Shown piece after piece: positions 1 through 5,440 of a stretch of 8,827 nucleotides of DNA (position 1 is its first letter; each line of letters starts with the position of its first letter). Source of the stretch: an uncultured bacterium (GTDB taxonomy: Bacteria; Bacteroidota; Bacteroidia; Bacteroidales; JACABE01). The position numbers and the translations under genes were made by a program. The DNA lies in the NCBI GenBank assembly GCA_903911455.1, contig CAIWDQ010000603.1:1-8827 (forward strand), written 5' to 3'. The notes under the pieces were generated by a model. That model was not told where the DNA came from. It made no database searches and was given only the letters and a program-made list of their open reading frames with translations.

Positions 1-16
1 AATAAATTTAATAAAA

Positions 17-770
17 ATGAATGAATATAACATTTCTTTAATATCTGAGAAAAATGATAGAAATCCAATTGTTTTTTATTTTCAATGGATTTTGCTTATT
101 TTATCTATTATTATTTTAACTTTATCTTTAATTGCTTTTATTATTATTATGAAAGAGGCATTTAAATTAACATTTGATTTTTCTTCAATTGGCTTCCAAA
201 ATTATTTAAAACTTTATAAACCATATTCAAGTTTATTCACAAGTCTAGTTATAGTAATTACTGCATATCTTGCAATTATGCAGCTAATGTTTGTGAATGA
301 ATCAAATAAGACAGCTTATAAAATTAGTAATAGGACTCTTTGGATGCAAACTGTAAAAGAATTTTTGCTTGATGTAAAGTCAGATAATCCTATTATGTAC
401 AAAGAATTTAGTAAAAACCTTCTAAATATTCATGATTATCTTTTTGAAAGAAAATATGCAATAACAAATAAAGAGCAAAACATTAGATTTTTTTTCTAAG
501 TATTTCTTTACACATATACGCGAATTTGAAGAATTAAACGAAACATTTTCCAAAATAGGTTATTATTTAAATGATACAATGTCATATAGTTGGAATACGT
601 TTAGAAATATTATTTTAGTAATGATTGATGATTGTTATCCTGAATTTGCAAAAGATCTAGAATCTTTATATAAAGCAGAAGTATTAGTATTTAGTGCAGG
701 TTTAATAGATAAAGAATTATACCATAACGCTGTTCAAGATTACATCAAATTTAAAAACAGAGTAATTTAA
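17..770 (+). pseudogene. Frameshifted two-helix membrane protein, function unknown
   Basis: I do not recognise this family. The first part (17-499) encodes 160 residues with two hydrophobic helices at about residues 19-46 and 70-92, then a polar, probably cytosolic stretch. It stops at 497-499, just after a run of eight T (488-495). The next frame is open from 465 through 770 without a stop and continues with similar composition (KYFFTHIREFEELNE and onward) to TAA at 768-770. One base too many in the T run, or in nearby A runs, explains both pieces; corrected, the protein would be about 250 residues. ATG at 17 is plausible, but no in-frame stop is visible upstream, so the gene could start outside the window. 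It could be a pseudogene, a phase-variable gene or a sequencing error. It is separated from the arsenic genes by more than 1 kb of repeats and runs the opposite way. Confidence 0.6.
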
Positions 771-791
771 TCTTATTCTATGTACTCTGTT
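756..791 (+). terminator. Possible weak stem-loop at the end of the frameshifted gene
   Basis: AACAGAGTA (756-764) and TACTCTGTT (783-791) form a perfect 9-bp stem with an 18-nt loop that contains the stop codon. There is no T tract after it, so it is at best a weak or factor-assisted terminator, or a messenger-end hairpin. Confidence 0.25.
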
Positions 792-847
792 ATACAAAGT
801 TTCCGAATTTTGCACCAAATAAAGTCTGCTTTCAACTACAACCCAAA

Positions 848-999
848 ATGCCAAAGGCATGAAATGATTGTAGAAAACAACAAACCACCACCAACCCAAA
901 ATCCCGAGGGGATGACATAATACAATCATAACACCCTTTCAGGGTTTACAATACATTTATCCATTATTATATTCTACAATCATTTCATCCTTTCAGGAT
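848..999. repeat. Cluster of four mini-hairpins with a constant tail
   Basis: Four units share one design: a 5-bp inverted repeat whose sequence differs each time, a 3-nt loop, and a constant tail. Unit 1 is ATGCC-AAA-GGCAT (848-860) followed by GAAATGATTGTAG (861-873). Unit 2 is ATCCC-GAG-GGGAT (901-913) followed by a diverged tail. Unit 3 points the other way: tail TACAATCATAAC (921-932), then ACCCT-TTC-AGGGT (933-945). Unit 4 also points the other way: tail CTACAATCATTTC (974-986), an exact reverse complement of the unit 1 tail, then ATCCT-TTC-AGGAT (987-999). The arms change together so pairing is kept. Such dispersed palindromes resemble REP-type elements moved by RAYT transposases in other bacteria; that link is inference. 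Confidence 0.75.
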
Positions 1000-1043
1000 T
1001 TGGGGTTTGTACTAAAGCACAATAAATCTATCAAATCTTTACC

Positions 1044-1063
1044 CCACGTACTGAAGTACGTGG
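1044..1063. repeat. Short palindrome, 8-bp stem with TGAA loop
   Basis: CCACGTAC (1044-1051), loop TGAA (1052-1055) and GTACGTGG (1056-1063) form a perfect stem, followed by CTATTCA. It lacks the GAAATGATTGTAG tail of the neighbouring units, so it belongs to a different small-palindrome family. No T tract follows, so it is not an intrinsic terminator. Confidence 0.6.
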
Positions 1064-1090
1064 CTATTCAAAAAACAAAAAAATAATATC

Positions 1091-1107
1091 CGACCCCGCT
1101 GGGGTCG
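1091..1107. repeat. GC-rich palindrome, 7-bp stem with GCT loop
   Basis: CGACCCC (1091-1097), GCT (1098-1100) and GGGGTCG (1101-1107) form a perfect GC-rich stem in an AT-rich setting. It looks like a third type of small dispersed palindrome. No T tract follows. Confidence 0.6.
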
Positions 1108-1144
1108 TAGCTTTTCATGGGGATATTCATTTTCTATAAATATA

Positions 1145-1161
1145 TTACACCTCTGGTGTAA
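1145..1161. repeat. Short palindrome, 7-bp stem with TCT loop
   Basis: TTACACC (1145-1151), TCT (1152-1154) and GGTGTAA (1155-1161) pair perfectly. It has the same odd-sized 3-nt loop design as the hairpins upstream but no shared tail. Confidence 0.55.
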
Positions 1162-1274
1162 GAAAACTCCATTACGTAAATCTATGAACGGAAGGCTTGG
1201 GGAGGTCAAAACAGCCATTCAGGAAACACTAAATCTCAGTTAGTCGCTCATAAGTAACATATTAATATTTTGAA

Positions 1275-1461
1275 ACCCTCATTTTCCAAAACCGTGCAAA
1301 GCGTTTCTACATCCAAGCAAGACACTTCTAACTCCAAGCAATACGTTTCTATCTCCAAGCATAGAACATCTACATCCAAGCAGAACACTTCTAAGTCCAA
1401 GCAAAGCGTTTCTAATTCCGTGCAAAACGTTTCTACATCCAAGTAAAAAAAGTATGAGGGT
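1275..1461. repeat. Array of eight 21-bp tandem repeats between 8-bp inverted repeats
   Basis: Eight contiguous 21-bp units run from 1283 to 1450 with no spacers. Most start TTTCTAcaTCCAAGCAA. Units start at 1283, 1304, 1325, 1346, 1367, 1388, 1409 and 1430; the first is the most diverged. The array is enclosed by ACCCTCAT (1275-1282), directly against unit 1, and its reverse complement ATGAGGGT (1454-1461), 3 bp after unit 8. It is not a CRISPR because there are no spacers. The reading frame open through it on the minus strand follows from the period being a multiple of three. Confidence 0.85.
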
Positions 1462-1551
1462 ATAAAAAGATTGTGTAAATAATATTGTGACTTCTTCTCT
1501 TTAATATTTAAACCCTGACTTCGGTTATAAATATAAAAATAATTATGAATG

Positions 1552-1581
1552 ATGAATTATGAATGAAAGCAAAAGGAACAG
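1552..1581 (+). repeat. Left copy of a direct repeat flanking the ars operon
   Basis: ATGAATTATGAATGAAAG followed by CAAAAGGAACAG recurs at 8321-8352 in the same orientation, with only two extra bases in the right copy. The two copies bracket the whole arsenic operon. Preceding AATTATGAAT motifs extend the similarity loosely in both places. AT-rich repeats of this kind may be frequent in the genome, so the flanking may be coincidence. Confidence 0.55.
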
Positions 1582-1610
1582 ATTGCTTCGTCGTTCCTCC
1601 TACTAATGAC
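1580..1610. repeat. Half copy of the GATTGCTTCGTCGTTCC palindromic element
   Basis: AGATTGCTTCGTCGTTCCTC and the following bases up to AATGAC match the right arm of the full palindromic element at 4243-4324, apart from three altered bases near 1602-1604. No left arm is present, so this is a truncated copy. Confidence 0.6.
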
Positions 1611-1638
1611 AAGATCGTTTAAGTATGATGATTATTAA

Positions 1639-1721
1639 CATCCTGACAGGTTTCCCCTCCTGTCAGGTATAAATCAATAAAGGCTTTTTATACCTGACAG
1701 GATGAAAAACCTGTCAGGATG
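1639..1721. repeat. Nested palindromic element, copy A
   Basis: Outer arms CATCCTGACAGGTTT (1639-1653) and AAACCTGTCAGGATG (1707-1721) pair over 15 bp. Inner arms TCCTGTCAGGTATAAA (1658-1673) and TTTATACCTGACAGGA (1687-1702) pair over 16 bp around a 13-nt loop. The same 9-mers also allow two local hairpins (1642-1667 and 1693-1718). A related copy lies at 3266-3342. Copy A is about 140 bp past the acr3 stop codon and could slow transcription, but it lacks a T tract. Confidence 0.75.
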
Positions 1722-1768
1722 CTCTCAAAGATTTGTCATTTCACTTGGTGTGCTGAAAGTATTGTGAC

Positions 1769-1820
1769 TCGCAATGACGATCAGGTATTTGCAACGACAG
1801 CATTGTTAATTGCAATGACG
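1769..1820. repeat. Degenerate fragments of the GCAATGACG palindromic element
   Basis: TCGCAATGACGA (1769-1780) is identical to the right end of the full element at 4313-4324. TTGCAACGACAG (1789-1800) and TTGCAATGACG (1810-1820) are near copies. They look like decayed remains of the same repeat family downstream of acr3. Confidence 0.45.
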
Positions 1821-1859
1821 TAGTTTTTATTCTACCTAATGGTCTAAAAACCTAAACAG

Positions 1860-2936
1860 CTAAATGCCTACTTTAAAATACTTCTTTTGAAAATAAAAAG
1901 CTACATTAACTAAAGATATCATTACCGGTACTTCAACCAAAGGGCCGATAACTGCAGCAAATGCTTCGCCTGAATTCATCCCGAATATTGCTATCGCAAC
2001 AGCAATTGCTAATTCAAAATTATTACTGGCTGCTGTAAACGATAAGGTTGTGGATTGTTCGTAAGTTGCTCCTACTTTTCTGCTCATATAAAATGAAACA
2101 AAAAACATTATTACAAAATAAATAAGTAATGGAATGGCAATTAGTATTACATCCATAGGAATTTTAATAATATATTCGCCTTTGAGCGAAAACATTACTA
2201 CAATAGTAAAAAGTAATGCAATAAGTGTAACAGGACTTATTTTTGGAATAAACTTAGTGCTGTACCATACTTCGCTTTTAACACGAATAAGTATAAAACG
2301 GGTTAAGAATCCTGCAATAAATGGGATACCCAGATAGATAAATACACTTTCTGCTATTTTACCTATTGTAATATTTTCAACTGCACTATTAGTTGGAATG
2401 CCAAACCAGGCAGGCATTACTGCAATAAAGAAATATGCATAAACCGAGAAAAACAACACCTGAAAGATTGAATTAAAAGCCACCAAACCTGCAGCATATT
2501 GTCTGTCGCCTTTTGCAAGATCGTTCCAAACAATTACCATAGCAATGCAACGGGCAAGTCCAATCATAATAATACCATACATATATGGCAGATTGGCATT
2601 GTTTTGGCCAGGAAATAATTTAAAGAAAATTATTCCGAGTGCAAACATTAATAAAGGACCAATAACCCAGTTTTGTATTAACGAAAGCGTTAGGATTTTA
2701 TAATTCTTAAATACATCGCCCAGCTCTTCATACTTTACCTTAGCAAGAGGCGGATACATCATTAAAATTAAACCTATTGCAATAGGGATATTGGTTGTAC
2801 TTTCGGGTGAAGCTTTAAGAGAATCCCAAAAATGGGCAATAGCAGGGAATAAATATCCTGATAATACCCCGATAAACATTGCCAGGAATATCCATAAGGT
2901 CAGGTAACGGTCTAAGAATTTTAATCTTGTATTCAT
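1860..2936 (-). CDS. acr3: Acr3-family arsenite efflux permease
   Basis: Exports arsenite through the inner membrane, driven by the proton gradient, as the last step of arsenic resistance. The 358 residues fit the usual Acr3 length and form about ten hydrophobic helices with a short polar N-terminus. The family landmarks are present: GLARCIAMVIVWNDLAKGD with the conserved helix-4 cysteine C130, and ASNNFELAIAVA with the conserved glutamate E308 in helix 9. Both residues are known to be needed for transport in studied Acr3 proteins. ATG at 2936 gives the expected start MNTRLKFLDRYLTLWI. The gene is last in the arsenic cluster, 73 bp after the Cys-rich peptide gene, but a strong terminator fills that gap. 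Its expression therefore needs read-through or a separate promoter, and I see no TAnnTTTG box there. ArsB is excluded because the motifs are those of Acr3. Confidence 0.96.
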   Translation of the reverse strand: MNTRLKFLDRYLTLWIFLAMFIGVLSGYLFPAIAHFWDSLKASPESTTNIPIAIGLILMMYPPLAKVKYEELGDVFKNYKILTLSLIQNWVIGPLLMFALGIIFFKLFPGQNNANLPYMYGIIMIGLARCIAMVIVWNDLAKGDRQYAAGLVAFNSIFQVLFFSVYAYFFIAVMPAWFGIPTNSAVENITIGKIAESVFIYLGIPFIAGFLTRFILIRVKSEVWYSTKFIPKISPVTLIALLFTIVVMFSLKGEYIIKIPMDVILIAIPLLIYFVIMFFVSFYMSRKVGATYEQSTTLSFTAASNNFELAIAVAIAIFGMNSGEAFAAVIGPLVEVPVMISLVNVAFYFQKKYFKVGI

Positions 2937-2962
2937 GATATGTAAACTTGTTTTATAAATAA

Positions 2963-3001
2963 TAAAAAAAATCCGGTAAGCATTTTGAGGTGCTTACCGG
3001 A
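2963..3001 (-). terminator. Intrinsic terminator between the Cys-rich peptide gene and acr3
   Basis: On the minus strand TCCGGTAAGCA and TGCTTACCGGA (plus positions 2991-3001 and 2972-2982) form a perfect 11-bp stem with an 8-nt loop. A tract of nine T's follows directly (2963-2971). It begins 8 bp past the peptide gene's stop codon and 27 bp before the acr3 start. This is the clearest intrinsic terminator in the window and it lies inside the apparent operon. Confidence 0.88.
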
Positions 3002-3009
3002 AACTTTAA

Positions 3010-3234
3010 TTAGTTGCAACCGCAATTGCATCCACATCCGCCTGAAGCTTTTTCCATTACCGGTTCAGCTGCTTTTACTGCTTCTGCTTTATTCTCATAG
3101 GTTGAAGTAACTTCATCTTCAATACAACATGGAGAACTTCCTCCACAACATGATGATTCGTTTTCCATTTTGCTATTGTTAGCGTTATTGCTAAATTCTG
3201 TGTTTGAATTGTTATTTAATTCTTCGTTTTGCAT
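3010..3234 (-). CDS. 74-residue Cys-rich peptide resembling the ends of ArsM; putative As(III)-binding peptide
   Basis: No named family is recognised. The peptide has eight Cys in 74 residues: C29-C30 and C36-C37 (ESSCCGGSSPCC), then C67, C69, C71 and C73 in a GGCGCNCGCN tail. Residues 1-37 parallel the ArsM next door: both start MQN(D/E)EL, both have NE(T/S)SCCG, and all four Cys have identical numbering. The DNA is also alike (AACAAATGCAAAACGA at both starts). It looks like an arsM head joined to a Cys tail without the methyltransferase core. CC-x5-CC pairs also occur in the ArsD arsenite chaperone and bind As(III) there. I infer an arsenite-binding chaperone or buffer; a decayed arsM duplicate is the alternative. 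The middle (about 40-64) is polar, with no signal peptide or membrane helix. It lies between arsM and acr3, with a terminator right behind it. Confidence 0.75.
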   Translation of the reverse strand: MQNEELNNNSNTEFSNNANNSKMENESSCCGGSSPCCIEDEVTSTYENKAEAVKAAEPVMEKASGGCGCNCGCN

Positions 3235-3265
3235 TTGTTATTAAATTTAATTTGTTAAAAAATTG

Positions 3266-3342
3266 TCCTGTCAGGTTTCCCCTCCTCACAGGTATAAATA
3301 TAAAAGGTTTTTAAACCTGTCAGGAGGAAAAACCTGACAGGA
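3266..3342. repeat. Nested palindromic element, copy B, in the arsM-peptide gap
   Basis: Outer arms TCCTGTCAGGTTT (3266-3278) and AAACCTGACAGGA (3330-3342) pair over 13 bp. Inner arms CCTCACAGGTATAAA (3284-3298) and TTTAAACCTGTCAGG (3310-3324) pair with two mismatches. The layout matches copy A at 1639-1721, but the central base of the outer 9-mer is swapped on both arms, so pairing is kept. It starts 14 bp past the arsM stop codon and could act as a messenger-end hairpin. Confidence 0.75.
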
Positions 3343-3356
3343 TTAATCATTAAAAT

Positions 3357-4190
3357 TTAGCAGTTACAATCACTGCCACATTCATTCTTTTCAGCATATA
3401 CAGTTATTGAAAAGATTCCAATATTGTTTTGCTTTAGTTCTTCCAACTCTGAATTGGAAATATAGTTTAAAAGGATTTCATCAGGTATACTGATCTTTTT
3501 TTCTTTTTGTACACTCACATTCTTAAACCCATTCGTCTTTATAATATCTAAATAATCTTGTTTTTGAATTGCTCCTGAAACACAACCGGCATACATCTCT
3601 GCAGCTTGTTCTAATTTAGCAGGCAAAATTCCTTCCAATACAACATCTGAAATTGAAAAATGTCCGCCAACTTTCAAAATTCTGTATATTTCGGCAAAAG
3701 CTTTCTTCTTATCTGGCACAAGATTCAACACACAATTACTTATTACTACGTCAGCTTTATTAGCTGTTAAAGGCATTTTTTCAATATCACCAAATCGGAA
3801 TTCAACATTGTTGAAGCCTAACTTCTCGGCATTCTCCCTTGCTTTATCAATCATAGTTTCGGTAAAATCAATACCAATAACTTTACCGGTTTCTCCTACC
3901 AATGCCCTTGAAACAAAACAATCATTGCCTGCTCCTGAGCCAAGATCAACAACGGTATCCCCTTTTTTAATCAAGGCAAATTCTGTTGGGATGCCACAGC
4001 CCAAACCTAAATCAGCATCAGGATTGTAACCATCCAATTCACTATAATTTTCGCTAAAGATAGTATAATCAACTCCTGAACAACATGAAGAACCTACTCC
4101 ACAACAGGAGGTTTCATTCTGTGTCTTCGTTTGGTTTGCAATCTCACCATACTTTTCTTTTACTATATTTTTTAATTCGTCGTTTTGCAT
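3357..4190 (-). CDS. arsM: As(III) S-adenosylmethionine methyltransferase ArsM
   Basis: Methylates arsenite with S-adenosylmethionine in the cytosol. With ATG at 4190 it has 277 residues. Motif I is VVDLGSGAGND (80-90), and the acidic strand end IGID is at 105-108. The three Cys expected in ArsM are C65 (GLGCG), C153 (SNCVLNL) and C203 (AGCVSGA), which match the metal-binding cysteines of characterised enzymes. Extra Cys lie in an N-terminal CC-x5-CC pair (C29, C30, C36, C37) and a C-terminal tail (C271, C275, C277). The frame is open upstream to a TTG at 4283, but those 31 residues come from a palindromic repeat. The 4190 start matches the neighbouring peptide, which begins MQNEEL. The gene follows arsC after 135 bp that hold the repeat at 4243-4324. 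A substrate other than arsenic is unlikely in this setting. Confidence 0.95.
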   Translation of the reverse strand: MQNDELKNIVKEKYGEIANQTKTQNETSCCGVGSSCCSGVDYTIFSENYSELDGYNPDADLGLGCGIPTEFALIKKGDTVVDLGSGAGNDCFVSRALVGETGKVIGIDFTETMIDKARENAEKLGFNNVEFRFGDIEKMPLTANKADVVISNCVLNLVPDKKKAFAEIYRILKVGGHFSISDVVLEGILPAKLEQAAEMYAGCVSGAIQKQDYLDIIKTNGFKNVSVQKEKKISIPDEILLNYISNSELEELKQNNIGIFSITVYAEKNECGSDCNC

Positions 4191-4242
4191 TTGTTTATTG
4201 TTTTTTCTGTTATTATTATATGAATATAAATACAAACCAATC

Positions 4243-4324
4243 TCGTCATTGCGAACAAAGTGAAGCAATCTTTTTTTGTTCAATTTAAAAGAGATTGCTT
4301 CGTCGTTCCTCCTCGCAATGACGA
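4243..4324. repeat. 82-bp palindromic element in the arsC-arsM gap
   Basis: TCGTCATTGCGA (4243-4254) and TCGCAATGACGA (4313-4324) pair over 12 bp. GAAGCAATCT (4262-4271) and AGATTGCTTC (4292-4301) pair over 10 bp inside them. The element ends one base before the arsC stop codon complement. A half copy lies at 1580-1610 and end fragments at 1769-1820. Elements of this form are widespread in intergenic DNA of Bacteroidota. It may act as a hairpin between arsC and arsM messages. Confidence 0.8.
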
Positions 4325-4325
4325 T

Positions 4326-4742
4326 TTAAAAGTTTATAGATTTATAAAACTTGTAAAATCCTTCTTTAATTTCATCACGAATAGTTCGGTAAACTTTCAT
4401 TTTTTCTTCATCAGTACCAATTGCATCTGCCGGGTCTTCAAAACCTATGTGTATACGATTTTTAACTTTACCTGTAAACATTGGGCATGATTCTTTCGCA
4501 TTGTCGCATACTGTAATTACATAATCAAACTCCTGATCAAGGAATTGAGCAACATCTTTAGGCTTATTGTTATGTATATCTATCCCGATTTCTTCCATAG
4601 CCTTAACAGCATAAGGATTAGCTTTATCAGCGGGATAAGTTCCTGCAGAATATACTTCAAGATTAGCATCAAATGATTTTAAATAGCCCTCTGCCATCTG
4701 GCTTCTGCAACTATTGCCTGTGCATAATATAAGTATTCTCAT
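4326..4742 (-). CDS. arsC: Thioredoxin-coupled arsenate reductase, low-molecular-weight phosphatase fold
   Basis: Reduces arsenate to arsenite in the cytosol through a cysteine relay, with thioredoxin restoring the enzyme. The 138 residues match the family length. The phosphatase loop is C7-TGNSCRS (CX5R, with C7 as nucleophile and R13). The relay cysteines are C79 (VITVC) and C86 (KESCP), spaced as in the Staphylococcus pI258 type. The acid Asp is D103 in FEDPAD. No redox Cys is missing, so it should be active. ATG at 4742 begins MRILILCTGNSCRS, the normal start. It follows the ABC ATPase gene by 17 bp, which places the ABC block inside the arsenic operon. A protein tyrosine phosphatase is a weaker alternative because the C79-C86 pair is diagnostic of arsenate reductase. 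Confidence 0.96.
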   Translation of the reverse strand: MRILILCTGNSCRSQMAEGYLKSFDANLEVYSAGTYPADKANPYAVKAMEEIGIDIHNNKPKDVAQFLDQEFDYVITVCDNAKESCPMFTGKVKNRIHIGFEDPADAIGTDEEKMKVYRTIRDEIKEGFYKFYKSINF

Positions 4743-4759
4743 TTTTGTATTCGTTTTAA

Positions 4760-5437
4760 TTAATTTATTGATTTGATTTCACCGTTATCTAAATGTATTT
4801 TAACTGTGCCATAGTCAGCAGCTACAGGACTATGTGTAACCATAATAACTGTAATGTTATTCTTTTGATTAATTTCTTTAAGGAAATCTAAAATCTCTAC
4901 TGATAGCAATGGATCCAGATTACCTGTAGGCTCATCTGCAAAAATGATTGATGGCGAATTAACCATAGCTCTGGCAATTGCAACTCTTTGTTGCTGCCCT
5001 GCTGAAAGTTCTCTTGGCAAATGATTTAATCTCTTTCCCAAGCCAACTGTCTCTAATACAGATTTTGCTTCTTCTATTTGTTTTTGATTTGAAGTTTTAA
5101 TTAAAGCCAAAGGTAACATCACATTTTGAATGCATGTTAAATATGGTATCAATGCAAAACTCTGCATAATGAAACCTACATTTCTTCTTCTGAATTTAGC
5201 TAATTCACTGTCGTGAACTTTAGTTAAATCTTGTTCAAGAAAGCTAAATGAACCGGAAGTAGGTCTTATTAATCCTGCCAAAGTTAATAATAATGTAGTC
5301 TTTCCAGAACCTGAAGGACCTGTTATAGTAACAAAGCAACCTTTTTCAACATCAAGAGTAATATCTTTAATTGCATCAATAGTCCCATCTTTATGACTAT
5401 AGGTTTTAGTAAGATTATGTGTGCATATTATATTCAT
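4760..5437 (-). CDS. ABC transporter ATPase, MacB/LolD type
   Basis: Hydrolyses ATP to drive the permease encoded just upstream. The 225 residues are a single nucleotide-binding domain: Walker A GPSGSGKT (40-47), Q-loop Q92, signature LSAGQ (144-148), Walker B IIFADEP (164-170, catalytic E169) and H-loop H202. The GNLDP after Walker B and the FRRRNVGFIMQ stretch are typical of the MacB/LolD group. It is 3 bp after the permease stop codon, so the pair is almost surely co-translated. ATG at 5437 is preceded by an AGGAGG ribosome site. Substrate is not shown by the ATPase. Its place between arsR and arsC suggests a role in arsenic or thiol stress, which is inference. It could also be a general thiol or lipid-handling ABC captured by the operon. 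Confidence 0.93.
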   Translation of the reverse strand: MNIICTHNLTKTYSHKDGTIDAIKDITLDVEKGCFVTITGPSGSGKTTLLLTLAGLIRPTSGSFSFLEQDLTKVHDSELAKFRRRNVGFIMQSFALIPYLTCIQNVMLPLALIKTSNQKQIEEAKSVLETVGLGKRLNHLPRELSAGQQQRVAIARAMVNSPSIIFADEPTGNLDPLLSVEILDFLKEINQKNNITVIMVTHSPVAADYGTVKIHLDNGEIKSIN

Positions 5438-5440
5438 AAA

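Larger units (their letters stand above)
771..1859. other. Gene-free, repeat-dense intergenic region
   Basis: No convincing coding sequence lies here on either strand. The stretch holds seven short hairpins (848-1161), a 21-bp tandem array (1275-1461), a direct-repeat copy and half-palindrome (1552-1610), an 83-bp nested palindrome (1639-1721) and degenerate palindrome fragments (1769-1820). Between 1162 and 1274, and between 1462 and 1540, I see nothing recognisable. Confidence 0.7.

Noticed and set aside
717..929. Minus-strand frame of 70 codons
   Set aside because: It overlaps the end of the frameshifted gene and the mini-hairpin repeats and shows no protein-like pattern.
1248..1442. Minus-strand frame of 64 codons with Cys at every seventh residue, tempting beside arsenic genes
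   Set aside because: It is the 21-bp tandem array read in its open frame. It has only a TTG start and no supporting signal, and the right-hand array gives an open Ser/Tyr/Thr heptad frame for the same reason with no start at all.
3010..3234. ArsD itself
   Set aside because: Only the CC-x5-CC spacing is shared; the thioredoxin-like ArsD body and its N-terminal Cys pair are missing, so the call is kept general.
3808..4029. Plus-strand frame inside arsM, and similar plus-strand frames within acr3, the thioredoxin-like, rhodanese-like and arsR genes
   Set aside because: These lie opposite well-supported genes and have no family features; they follow from the composition of the real genes.
4191..4283. 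N-terminal extension of ArsM from a TTG start
   Set aside because: The extra residues are translated from the palindromic repeat 4243-4324 and its flank; the ATG at 4190 matches the start of the related peptide gene and gives a normal ArsM.
4760..5437. ArsA arsenite ATPase
   Set aside because: The signature LSAGQ, Q-loop and H-loop identify an ABC ATPase; the tandem ArsA architecture is absent.
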